A stretch of 64,000 nt of DNA from Tichowtungia aerotolerans (GTDB taxonomy: Bacteria > Verrucomicrobiota > Kiritimatiellia > Kiritimatiellales > Tichowtungiaceae). Every line of letters begins with the position of its first letter. The first letter of the stretch is position 1. The translations under genes and the position numbers were made by a program. Location of the stretch: positions 2,980,900-3,044,899 of the forward strand of contig NZ_CP047593.1 in NCBI RefSeq assembly GCF_009905215.1, in the 5' to 3' direction. Shown piece by piece: positions 26,197 through 33,972 of the stretch. Below the pieces are notes generated by a model that saw only the letters and a program-made list of their open reading frames with translations, was not told the origin of the DNA and ran no database searches.

Positions 26197-27378
26197 ATGA
26201 AAATTGCCTATTTGAGTCCGTTTTTATCGAAATATGCAGTTCAGCATGTTGATGGAATGGACGATGATTTTGTTAAGGCTGTGCCCGGTCGGGGTGGCAT
26301 TAATGTGTGTTATCTCGTCGAGGAGCGGTTGCGAAGAAAGCAGCCGACGGTTGTCGTTACTATGGATCCGGGTGTCGCTGAGGTTACTCGTTTCCGGGGG
26401 CCATATCTGGAATACATTGTTTGCCCTATGCGGGCGACTGGGAAGACACGCGATCTGTTTAGAAAAGAACGAATGTGTCTCAAGGCAGTTGTTGAGTCGC
26501 TAAATGTTGATCTGTTCCATGTCCACTGGACTTATGAATATGCAGTAGCCTTGATTGACGCTGGACTTCAGGATAAGGCCTTGATTACAGTGCATGACCA
26601 TTCATGGAAGGCCTTGCTGTCAACAACTCCTTTGTATCTCCCTAAATATTTACTGACTCGATACTACGTATTTCGAAAGGGGAAATACTTTTCTGCTGTG
26701 GCGCCGCATGTGAGTCACTATGTTGAGAAATGCAGTGGACGAATTGTTCATACCATTTCGAACTCTATTCCTCCCGAAGTGGAGGAGCTTAGTCCGCCGC
26801 AAAGAAGTGCTATTTGTCATGGGGAGATCAATGTTCTTTCAATTTCTGGGTGGGGACGGCTCAAAAATTTAAAAAATAGTATTCGGGCCTTTTCTATGTT
26901 TCGCGAAAGATTTAAGGGCGCACGTTATCATTTAGCGGGGCAAGGGTTGGCACCGAACGGTCCAGCTGAGGAGTGGGCGGTGAGGCATGCTGTTTCAGAG
27001 GGGCTGGTTTTTCATGGACTCTTATCGCATGGAGAGCTTTTTGCGTTAGCTGACAGCTGCGATATTCTCCTTCACCCGTCTTTGACCGAAGCCTGCCCGA
27101 ATGCCGTACTGGAGGGGATGAGTTATGGGTTGGTTGTGATTGCTGATAAGCAGAGTGGCGGCTGCCCTTTCGTTTTAGGTAACGCCGGAGTGCTGACGGA
27201 TGCTTCCAGTCCTGATGCTATATGTTCGGAGATGATTCGGATTTGCAGTGATTCGGACCTTGCCCTGTCATTATCTCAAGCCGCTCATCAACGAGCATAT
27301 CGTGAATTTTCGATAGCACGCGTGTGTCGGCAGTATGAACGGCTTTATTATTCTATTTATAAAGGAGATCTTGGATGA
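26197..27378 (+). CDS. Glycosyltransferase family 4
   Basis: A 393-residue GT-B glycosyltransferase. The acceptor half begins M-K-I-A-Y-L-S-P-F and contains LFHVHWTYEYAVA and VHDHSWKALLS; the nucleotide-sugar half has ISGWGRLKNLKNSIRAF and the GT4 signature HPSLTEACPNAVLEGMSYGL (E-x7-E). ATG 26197 follows GAGGATG; an upstream TTG at 26170 extends it by nine residues. The frame stays open upstream for about 30 more codons without a start. Donor and acceptor unknown. Ends 4 bp inside the next gene. Confidence 0.85.
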   Translation: MKIAYLSPFLSKYAVQHVDGMDDDFVKAVPGRGGINVCYLVEERLRRKQPTVVVTMDPGVAEVTRFRGPYLEYIVCPMRATGKTRDLFRKERMCLKAVVESLNVDLFHVHWTYEYAVALIDAGLQDKALITVHDHSWKALLSTTPLYLPKYLLTRYYVFRKGKYFSAVAPHVSHYVEKCSGRIVHTISNSIPPEVEELSPPQRSAICHGEINVLSISGWGRLKNLKNSIRAFSMFRERFKGARYHLAGQGLAPNGPAEEWAVRHAVSEGLVFHGLLSHGELFALADSCDILLHPSLTEACPNAVLEGMSYGLVVIADKQSGGCPFVLGNAGVLTDASSPDAICSEMIRICSDSDLALSLSQAAHQRAYREFSIARVCRQYERLYYSIYKGDLG

Positions 27379-28760
27379 AACCCGGCACTATCTTGCTTAT
27401 ACTGTTTCCCGTATTGTTTTTGATTCTGAATGTTTTTTTCAGCCCTATACAGTCAGCATTTTTTATGCTTACAGCGGGAGGGGCTCTTTACCTTATTTCA
27501 AATCCGCCCAAATTGGTATGGTTCTACGCGCTATTTATTCTTTTTGCTCCGCCTTTGTTTTTTTATTTTCCTAGTTTGAGGCAAGTCGGGACCATTTTAT
27601 CCTTAGGGCTGTGGGCTTCTATGCTTCTACTGCTTTGCTTCCGAAGAGCCAGTATTAACGATCGCTTATTGAGGTTTGCGCTGGTTTTTTTAGTGGCAGG
27701 ATCGATGGGGGCATTACAGGGTGATTTGATCCCAAAGAACTTCATTCAGTTTTATGTGACCTATTTAGCGGGGCTTATCTTTTTTTGGCAAGCTCGCCTG
27801 ATCCTGAACGGGAAATTCCCTCGCCACTTCGCGAAATGGCTACATGGCTTCTTTCTTATTCAGTTAATAATGAATGTCCTCTACTGGAAAGGTATCAATC
27901 CAATCCAACATCAGTTTATGTATCTTCCATCGTATATGGCGGATTTTTCTGTGGGAACTCTGGGGAGTTGTGCGTATGTTGCCTATTTTACCTGTTTTTA
28001 TCTGTTTTTTTTAAATGCGTTATGTAGGGAAGAGGGGCGAATAACTGTTGGATTACTGATTTTGAATTTATTGGCTTATTTTCAGTTATTTCTCACGTAC
28101 ACCAATCATGCGTATATGGTGTTTTCGGTTGCCGTGGTGTTTCAGTTATTTTTAATCGGCCGAAAATGGTGGAGGTGGTTACTTGCTGGATTAGGAGTTT
28201 GTGTAATTATTTTTGCAGGCGTGCAGTTGTCGAGATCAGAATATCTCCAACGACGTTTAGACAGGCAGGTCATACATGGCCCTAAGCGGATTGTGATAGA
28301 TAAATTACTTGATCGGGACGGTTTGTCAGTGTTGGTTGGTGAGGGCCCGGGGGCGGTTGTGTCGGGAGTCGCGATGGCGACTGGGGCACCCAAGGCGTTT
28401 GAGTATTTGACGGATGTCTACTTGACGACAAGTGGGCAGCGCGAACTGGTCGGAGGCAGTATCTTTCAGCAACCGGTAACAGAAATTTCCGTATTGTTTG
28501 GAGAGACTGGTGCGGTCGGGATGATTAGTTATTATGGCATATTGTTGTTTTTAGCGATAACGGTTACTTTGCGATATTGCCGGGGTGAGTATAGTAATCC
28601 AATACAGCGAGCTCTTGCTGGCTCTTTCCCTTTCGTTGTTTTGTTTATGCTGGGAATTTCCTCGTTAACCTTAGTTTTTGCTGATGATGTGATGGTTGTT
28701 TTATTGTGGGGAATGGCTGCGCTGGTCTGGGATCCGGCGCCGAGGGAGCGGTCTGTATGA
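27375..28760 (+). CDS. O-antigen polymerase/ligase-like membrane protein
   Basis: A 461-residue polytopic protein with ~11 hydrophobic segments and one large soluble loop (about residues 290-375). In this loop LVGEGPGAVVSG and ELVGGSIFQQPVTEISVLFGETGAVGM resemble the periplasmic loop of Wzy/WaaL-type proteins, where the glycan and the lipid carrier meet. It overlaps both neighbours by 4 bp, so the three genes are coupled. It is one of two such proteins in the locus (the other at 42979), which could act as polymerase and ligase or in two different chains. Confidence 0.7.
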   Translation: MKPGTILLILFPVLFLILNVFFSPIQSAFFMLTAGGALYLISNPPKLVWFYALFILFAPPLFFYFPSLRQVGTILSLGLWASMLLLLCFRRASINDRLLRFALVFLVAGSMGALQGDLIPKNFIQFYVTYLAGLIFFWQARLILNGKFPRHFAKWLHGFFLIQLIMNVLYWKGINPIQHQFMYLPSYMADFSVGTLGSCAYVAYFTCFYLFFLNALCREEGRITVGLLILNLLAYFQLFLTYTNHAYMVFSVAVVFQLFLIGRKWWRWLLAGLGVCVIIFAGVQLSRSEYLQRRLDRQVIHGPKRIVIDKLLDRDGLSVLVGEGPGAVVSGVAMATGAPKAFEYLTDVYLTTSGQRELVGGSIFQQPVTEISVLFGETGAVGMISYYGILLFLAITVTLRYCRGEYSNPIQRALAGSFPFVVLFMLGISSLTLVFADDVMVVLLWGMAALVWDPAPRERSV

Positions 28761-29776
28761 AGGTGGTGTTTAATATAAATTACCCTGTTGCATGGGCTCC
28801 GGGAGGAGGGGGGCTTACGCTTTTTGAGATGAAGAATGCACTCAAGAAGTGCGGCGTTGAGACGGGGTGGATGAGGAACGAAGACACAAGTTTATCGGCC
28901 GATATTCTGCATTCATGGGGGCACTGCCACGATGCCTTGCTGGACATAGCCCATAACAAAGGGGTCAAGGTGGTTGCGGATATTCAGAACGGTACCGCCA
29001 TTCAGGACTATCGGCCCTTTCGCCTGATGATCAGAAGGTACTTAGACCAATTTGCAAAAGGCATGCTTGGGTATAAGCGATATTGCTCCGTTCTTAATCG
29101 TGGTATGTATAGTAAAGCAGATGCTCTGATCTCAAATAATCCTGCCTATTTGGAGTATGTGTGCCGGGTATTTAATGTTCCAGTATCTAAAACCCATGCT
29201 ATTTGGCGAGGCGTGCGGGATCCTTTCTTTGAAATAAATGGTCTGAAAAAAAAGGAGCATTTGGTTTGCGTAGGGTCTATTCTTCCGTTGAAGAATCAGG
29301 TTCTTTTGGCACGTATCGCTAAAGAAGAAAAAGTTCCTATAAAATTTATTGGTCCGCCTCATCCTGAGTCGGAATCTTACGTCAGGGAGTTTGAGAACGC
29401 AGTGGATGGGCGCTATGTGACATGGGAAAGAGGGATTATCGATTCAGAAGAGCTGGCTCAAAGAGTGGGCGAATCCATGGGGTTGGTTTTGCTAAGTTCT
29501 TATGAAAGCTATGGCAATGTAATTATGGAGGCCTTGGCTGCAAAAGTACCCGTCCTGGCTTCAAGTTTATTTAGCTTGCAGAGTATTTATGGCAACGATA
29601 TCCAATATGTTTCCACACCGCTAGATGCGCATGTTGCGCCAGCCCTTACGGCTTTTTACGACCAGTCGTGCCGGATGGGTGGAACCGTTGCCCCTGCCCA
29701 AATAAAACCCTTGCGATGGAGTCAGGTCGCTCAGAAGGTCATAGAAGTTTATAAGGAATGCGGGGTAAACCCTTGA
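28757..29776 (+). CDS. Glycosyltransferase family 4
   Basis: A 339-residue GT-B enzyme starting M-K-V-V-F-N-I-N-Y. The second half holds LVCVGSILPLKNQVLLARIA, IKFIGPPHPES and the E-x7-E region LLSSYESYGNVIMEALAAKV. ATG at 28757 overlaps the previous TGA (ATGA). Shorter than many GT4 enzymes but with both Rossmann halves. Donor unknown. Confidence 0.85.
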   Translation: MKVVFNINYPVAWAPGGGGLTLFEMKNALKKCGVETGWMRNEDTSLSADILHSWGHCHDALLDIAHNKGVKVVADIQNGTAIQDYRPFRLMIRRYLDQFAKGMLGYKRYCSVLNRGMYSKADALISNNPAYLEYVCRVFNVPVSKTHAIWRGVRDPFFEINGLKKKEHLVCVGSILPLKNQVLLARIAKEEKVPIKFIGPPHPESESYVREFENAVDGRYVTWERGIIDSEELAQRVGESMGLVLLSSYESYGNVIMEALAAKVPVLASSLFSLQSIYGNDIQYVSTPLDAHVAPALTAFYDQSCRMGGTVAPAQIKPLRWSQVAQKVIEVYKECGVNP

Positions 29777-29855
29777 AATGGGTCGCTGCCGGGTTGTTCC
29801 ATCTTCTGAGAATCCGGCATAGAGAAATAATGGTTTGTATGCGAGAGGTTTATAA

Positions 29856-30308
29856 ATGAGAGGGCAGTCATATCCAAAAAATGAATGGATTCGAAACAGC
29901 CAGGTGGCTGATCTGTATTTGAACCTGTTGCGCCGGAAGAGTAAATGGGCGCGCGTTGTTGGGACATTAATTGGGTGCGATATCGGATGCCCGTTGCCCG
30001 AACGCCTGTTTTTGCCCCACCCCAATGGTATTATTGTGGGGAGCGAGTCAGTGCTTGAAAGTGATGTCGTGCTAAATCATCAGGTTACTTTGGGCGGTAA
30101 AGATCCTTACTATAAGGGGGAGAGCTTAAAAAATGAGTACCCCGTGCTAAGGCAGGGTGTTTATGTCGGGGCGGGTGCAAAAATTCTCGGAAACTGCACG
30201 ATCGGTGAATGGGCTATCATCGGTGCAAACGCTGTCATCACAAAGGATATTCCCGCCAATACAACAGTAGTTGGTTTCAACAAGATCGTCGAAGATCGAT
30301 CGATTTAA
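29856..30308 (+). CDS. Left-handed beta-helix O-acetyltransferase (CysE/WcaB-like)
   Basis: A 150-residue hexapeptide-repeat protein. Repeats run from about residue 50: IIVGSESVLESDVVLNHQVTLGG, then VYVGAGAKILGNCTIGEWAIIGANAVITKDIP, ending with a short tail. HQVTLGGK contains the acetyl-CoA-site histidine of the serine-acetyltransferase branch. It lacks the long N-terminal domain of true CysE, so it more likely acetylates a sugar, like WcaB. It sits between two glycosyltransferase genes and 80 bp downstream of the previous one. Confidence 0.8.
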   Translation: MRGQSYPKNEWIRNSQVADLYLNLLRRKSKWARVVGTLIGCDIGCPLPERLFLPHPNGIIVGSESVLESDVVLNHQVTLGGKDPYYKGESLKNEYPVLRQGVYVGAGAKILGNCTIGEWAIIGANAVITKDIPANTTVVGFNKIVEDRSI

Positions 30309-30327
30309 ACTCAGGAGAGATGAATAC

Positions 30328-31158
30328 ATGAAGTTTTCGGTAGTGACTCCCTGTTATAATTATCGCCAATATCTTGGCGCAGCATTAGAGAGTGTGTTAG
30401 ATCAGGTGGCAGAATGCCCGGCTGGTTTGCAGGTGGAGCATATTGTTATTGATGGCGGTTCTACGGATGGAACCGTGGATATTCTTGGTAGTTTTGAGTC
30501 ACAGGTTTTAGAAAAAGAGTTGGATGGGGTCTATGCTTTCCGATGGGTTAGTGAACCGGACAGGGGGCAGTCTGACGCCATCAATAAAGGGTTGCGCATA
30601 GCAACCGGTGATGTTGTCTGCTGGCTTAATGCCGACGAACGTTATGTTCCCGGAGCACTAGCTAAAGTTGCACGCGTATTTCATGAGACCCCATCGGCTG
30701 ATGTGATTTACGGAGAGCCGGTGTTTACGGACAAGGCCGACAAGGTCATAAAAGAAAAAAAAGATCATCGGTTTGATCGGAACATTCTACTCTATTACGG
30801 ATGCTATATCACATCCTGCTGTACGTTTTGGAGAAGGAGAATACTGGATGAAGGGCATTATTTGGATGAGAGTTACAGGGCTACGATGGACTATGAATAC
30901 TATGTTCGTTTGATGCATTTGGGGTATAACTTTCTTTTTCTGCCGGTAACAATTGCATCCTTTATATGGCACGATCAAAACGTTAGTACGGTGTTTGCTG
31001 ATGTCCGCCGTGCTGAGCGTCTTCAGGTTCAGCGGCAATATGGAGTGAGCATGCCATTTTTCAAGCAAACCCCAACGTGTGTTTTAGATGGCCTAGCGAA
31101 GGTGTTTAAACTTAAACGGGGTTTCATGACGCTACCTCGGCGCATTTGCTGTCGTTAA
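30328..31158 (+). CDS. Glycosyltransferase family 2
   Basis: A 276-residue GT-A enzyme. It shows FSVVTPCYNYRQYLGAALES at the N-terminus, VIDGGSTDGTVDIL, SEPDRGQSDAINKGLRIATG and VCWLNADERY (the metal-binding D-x-D equivalent), then YGEPVFTD. ATG 30328 has AGGAGA 10 bases upstream and follows the acetyltransferase by 19 bp. It belongs to the WcaA/WcaE-like group common in colanic-acid-type loci. A second member of the group is at 44970. Confidence 0.9.
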   Translation: MKFSVVTPCYNYRQYLGAALESVLDQVAECPAGLQVEHIVIDGGSTDGTVDILGSFESQVLEKELDGVYAFRWVSEPDRGQSDAINKGLRIATGDVVCWLNADERYVPGALAKVARVFHETPSADVIYGEPVFTDKADKVIKEKKDHRFDRNILLYYGCYITSCCTFWRRRILDEGHYLDESYRATMDYEYYVRLMHLGYNFLFLPVTIASFIWHDQNVSTVFADVRRAERLQVQRQYGVSMPFFKQTPTCVLDGLAKVFKLKRGFMTLPRRICCR

Positions 31159-31185
31159 TCCCCGCACGGATTGGAACATAAATTA

Positions 31186-32499
31186 ATGGACGTCGAATCA
31201 AAAAAACTCATTGAGATCCTTGATGTCTTCGATGCGAAAGACATCGCGTATGTGTTAGTAGGGGAGGATGCGCAAGCGCTCGCAGATCAAGTGCAGAGCG
31301 ATGTAGATATTGTCGTTCGGTCGTCTGATTTATCCAATCTTCACTCCAATCTTTTGAAAATTTCTTCGTTTCTTGGGGCGCAGCTGGTTCAAGTTCTTCA
31401 GCATGAAGCGTGCGCTTTCTATTATGTGGTTTCGTGGAGAGAAAATGATCGAGAGCTCTATTTGCGTTTAGATGTTTGTTCGGACTATGTGCGCAATGCA
31501 CGTCGGTTTTTGACGGCCGATGAAATGCTTGCTGGTCGGCGAAAAGATGTTGCCACGGGGTTCTATTTTCCGGCTCCTGAAAAGAATCTGCTCTACTATC
31601 TGTTGAAGAAGATCGACAAGGGGGCGATCAATGATGAGCAGTTCGCGTATTTGCTCAAAAATCTGGCGGCCAGTGAGTCTGACGTGCTGCCGGAGTTGCG
31701 GCGTTTCTGGGCGGAGGATCAGTCCAAACAAATTTTCCAATGTTTGGATCACAAAGATCGGTCTGGCTTCCAAGCCATGATCCCGATGCTTCAGCAGTCT
31801 TTGCGTGCCCAATGTCGTCCATCCATAAAGAGCAGGGCTCAGGATGTGGCTAGAATGTGTAAACGGATCCTGCAGCCGACAGGCGTTTGGGTTGCGGTTC
31901 TCGGTCCGGATGGCTGTGGAAAAAGTTCCGTGATTGACTTGTTGCTTCCTCGTCTGGAGCCTGCATTCCGTAGAACCGGCTTGATGCATTTCCGGCCTAA
32001 GGTGGGATATCGGGGTCCCGCTGATCAGTCTCATGCTGCCGATCCTCACAATCAGCCGGATCGGAGTGTGGCCGGGTCGATCCTGAAGCTTGGATATTAT
32101 ACCGCGGACTACATCATCGGTTATTTTCTGAAAGTTTTGCCTGCTCGAATTCGTTCCACGTTTATCGTTTTTGATCGTTACTACGATGATCTGCTCGTGG
32201 ACCGGAAACGTTACTGTTATGGAGGCCCGGTCTGGTTATTGAAGGCGGTGCGACCCTTTATTTCGAAACCAGATCTGGTGTTTTGCCTGGATGCACCTGC
32301 CGAAGTGCTTCGGTCGCGCAAGCAGGAGGTTCCGTTTGAGGTGACTGCCCGCCAGCGCACTGCCTATCGTGAGCTGGTTTCCAAGCTTCGGAACGGGCAT
32401 GTGATCGATGCCTCCCAGCCGCTCGAAAAGGTTGTGCATGATGTGGAGTCTGTTGTTCTTGATTTTATGGAGCGCCGGACAGCGAAGCGGATGCATTGA
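31186..32499 (+). CDS. Nucleotidyltransferase-like / thymidylate-kinase-like fusion
   Basis: A 437-residue two-part protein. Residues ~1-190 include LVGEDAQALADQVQSDVDIVV, a D-x-D pair like that of minimal nucleotidyltransferases. Residues ~230-437 look like a P-loop nucleotide kinase: VAVLGPDGCGKSSVIDLL, FIVFDRYYDDLLVD (DR-Y motif of thymidylate kinases) and DLVFCLDAPAEVLRSRK. Such proteins appear in polysaccharide loci of PVC bacteria; substrate unknown. ATG 31186 chosen over TTG 31171. A palindrome copy gives I-F-Q-C-L-D-H near residue 188, in the linker between the two parts. Confidence 0.7.
   Translation: MDVESKKLIEILDVFDAKDIAYVLVGEDAQALADQVQSDVDIVVRSSDLSNLHSNLLKISSFLGAQLVQVLQHEACAFYYVVSWRENDRELYLRLDVCSDYVRNARRFLTADEMLAGRRKDVATGFYFPAPEKNLLYYLLKKIDKGAINDEQFAYLLKNLAASESDVLPELRRFWAEDQSKQIFQCLDHKDRSGFQAMIPMLQQSLRAQCRPSIKSRAQDVARMCKRILQPTGVWVAVLGPDGCGKSSVIDLLLPRLEPAFRRTGLMHFRPKVGYRGPADQSHAADPHNQPDRSVAGSILKLGYYTADYIIGYFLKVLPARIRSTFIVFDRYYDDLLVDRKRYCYGGPVWLLKAVRPFISKPDLVFCLDAPAEVLRSRKQEVPFEVTARQRTAYRELVSKLRNGHVIDASQPLEKVVHDVESVVLDFMERRTAKRMH
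31734..31750 (+). repeat. Palindrome TTTCCAA-N3-TTGGAAA, right arm decayed
   Basis: TTTTCCAA-TGT-TTGGATC (17-mer at 31734-31750), read F-Q-C-L-D. Lies in the inter-domain linker of the kinase-like fusion. Confidence 0.65.
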
Positions 32500-32817
32500 T
32501 TAACAGTCCGAGAAAGGTCCACTTCTTTATTATGGCTCTTCGTGAAATTTAATGGAGATGGTAGTAAAGCTAGAACAATTTTTGACAGGATAACAGGATT
32601 TCGAGGATGTCTTTCAATGAGGGGATGGGATCTGGTCGATCGGCATACTTTACCCACAAAAAGCTTGTTCCTGTTGTATTTCGGCTCTCCCGAAATTAAT
32701 TTTCGGGATAAAAATGGAAGCGGATGAACCGGATATTAATCCTGATGATCCTGTTATCCTGTCAAAAACTTTCTATTCCATGAAAATCTAAGAGGAAGCT
32801 TTGTTTTCTTTAATCAC
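32500..32817. other. 318-bp gene-free gap holding the inverted-repeat element
   Basis: I see no supported coding frame here. The gap is mostly filled by the 190-bp element at 32579-32768. A second small inverted repeat, CTCCCGAAATTAATTTTCGGGA (arms CCCGAAA / TTTCGGG), lies inside at about 32686-32707. The last ~50 bp (AT-rich) lead into the next gene. Confidence 0.6.
32579..32768. mobile_element. MITE-like element with 21-bp perfect terminal inverted repeats
   Basis: TTTTTGACAGGATAACAGG(AT) at 32579-32599 is exactly complementary to (AT)CCTGTTATCCTGTCAAAAA at 32748-32768. The 190-bp unit encodes nothing convincing. Inside the right end the word GATCCTG/GATATTAATCCTG repeats. This fits a non-autonomous element or a large RNA/DNA hairpin; no transposase was seen and no clear target duplication stands out. 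Confidence 0.7.
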
Positions 32818-33972
32818 ATGAAGTATACGCACAGTTGGTCTTTTTTCTTTGGTTTAGGTGAGCGGGTAATGGCTCTTCCCGGATGGTGGAAGCCGCGCTT
32901 ATACATTGTTTCCAAAGGTTGGAAACAACGCTGGCAGGATTCTTCTTTTTATCCAGCGTTTAAGTTGCGTGCAAAATGTTTCAAGTTGGTTGTCCGGTTC
33001 TTGGCGATGTGTGGACTTTTTCGGGTCCGCACTTCTTTGCGCGGGGAACCCCCCTTCCGTTCCGGGCGTCGTGTTGTTCTGTTGCGTGGAGCCGAAGGGC
33101 TTTCTCAGAAGCTGATTGCCCGCGTAGTGGATGAACCGAGCTCTAAAACGGTTGCATACATAAAGTATGCGGAAGATGGGCTCGCTCGGGATAAGGTGGA
33201 GGCCGAGCATCGCATTTTAACGGAGTTGGAAAAACAGAGCACATCGCTCGCTCCCTTTGTGCTCAATTATGGATCTTTTGGAAATGGCATCGCGTTGGAG
33301 GTCTCTGCGGTTGAGGGGGAGATGCGGGAGGCGAAGCTTCCCGTATCAGAAATCAGAAATCAGATGTCAGAGGTCAGAGAGTATCTTGAACAGCTGCACG
33401 TATCTGATGAGCTGTTTGAGATTGACGAGCATCCGGCGGTTGTTCGCCTTCGCGAACAACTGCTGAGTTATACATCTGACAATCCTAAAGCCCAAAGCCT
33501 AATGCCTAATGCCTCGCAGTTCTCTCAATGGCTTGCTCCATTGAGAGAACGCGCATGGCCTGTCGTGATTCAGCATGGTGATTTTACACCGTGGAACATA
33601 ATCCAGAGGACAGAGGCCGGAGGACAGAAGTCAGAGGATTACAGTCCCCCGATAACAGATTTTCAGATAACGGATAACGGAGCTACGCTCCTTTGCGCGA
33701 TTGATTGGGAAGAAGGGGTTTTGGATGGTTCCCCCCATTTTGATTTCATCTATTTTATTCTTCAGTCGGGGTGTTTGATTCACGGATGGGAGCCTCAGCG
33801 TACGGTTGACTATCTGCTACCTTTGTTGGAGAGCGAAGGTTTGTCTGAAAAGGAGTCGGTCTCTCTGATTAAGCTTTGTGCCTTGGAGGCCTATTTCCGA
33901 TTCGGTGCAGAATCAGGCAATCCAAAGCTGCAGGATTTCAGAAAACAGGTTTTTTCCTATGCTTCCCAATAA
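32818..33972 (+). CDS. Aminoglycoside-phosphotransferase-fold protein with repeat insertions
   Basis: A 384-residue protein with the kinase-like fold of aminoglycoside/choline phosphotransferases. Catalytic loop VVIQHGDFTPWNIIQ near residue 243 and metal-binding CAIDWEEGVLDGSPHFDF near residue 300 are intact. The substrate is unknown; in polysaccharide loci such proteins may phosphorylate a sugar. Four stretches are made of DNA word repeats: S-E-I-R-N-Q-M-S-E-V-R-E (residue ~177), N-P-K-A-Q-S-L-M-P-N (~222), R-T-E-A-G-G-Q-K-S-E-D (~264) and I-T-D-F-Q-I-T-D-N-G (~281). A 13-bp-stem hairpin (33519-33550) and a 9-bp one (33439-33460) also lie in frame. One palindrome copy is read V-S-K-G-W-K. 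Confidence 0.7.
   Translation: MKYTHSWSFFFGLGERVMALPGWWKPRLYIVSKGWKQRWQDSSFYPAFKLRAKCFKLVVRFLAMCGLFRVRTSLRGEPPFRSGRRVVLLRGAEGLSQKLIARVVDEPSSKTVAYIKYAEDGLARDKVEAEHRILTELEKQSTSLAPFVLNYGSFGNGIALEVSAVEGEMREAKLPVSEIRNQMSEVREYLEQLHVSDELFEIDEHPAVVRLREQLLSYTSDNPKAQSLMPNASQFSQWLAPLRERAWPVVIQHGDFTPWNIIQRTEAGGQKSEDYSPPITDFQITDNGATLLCAIDWEEGVLDGSPHFDFIYFILQSGCLIHGWEPQRTVDYLLPLLESEGLSEKESVSLIKLCALEAYFRFGAESGNPKLQDFRKQVFSYASQ
32909..32925 (+). repeat. Palindrome TTTCCAA-N3-TTGGAAA
   Basis: Perfect copy with extended arms (GTTTCCAA-AGG-TTGGAAAC), read V-S-K-G-W-K near the N-terminus of the phosphotransferase-like protein. Confidence 0.85.
33345..33381 (+). repeat. ATCAGAA/GTCAGAG word repeat in coding sequence
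   Basis: Five units of an ATCAGAA / GTCAGAG word in tandem, read S-E-I-R-N-Q-M-S-E-V-R-E. Absent from the conserved core of the fold, so probably a surface insertion. Confidence 0.75.
33439..33550 (+). repeat. Two in-frame hairpins and AAAGCCCAAAGCCTAATGCC words
   Basis: GTTGTTCGC-CTTC-GCGAACAAC (33439-33460, 9-bp stem). CCTAAAGCCCAAAGCC then TAATGCCTAATGCC (33484-33513). GTTCTCTCAATGG-CTTGCT-CCATTGAGAGAAC (33519-33550, perfect 13-bp stem, 6-base loop). All are translated within the phosphotransferase-like gene, just before its catalytic HGDF. Confidence 0.8.
33603..33680 (+). repeat. GAGGACAGAGGCCGGAGGAC and GATAACAGATTTTCAGATAAC words
   Basis: Two adjacent word families within 80 bp between the catalytic loop and the metal-binding DWE motif. 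The first (AGAGGACAGA) also occurs in the O-antigen-ligase-like gene at 43220-43245. Confidence 0.7.
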
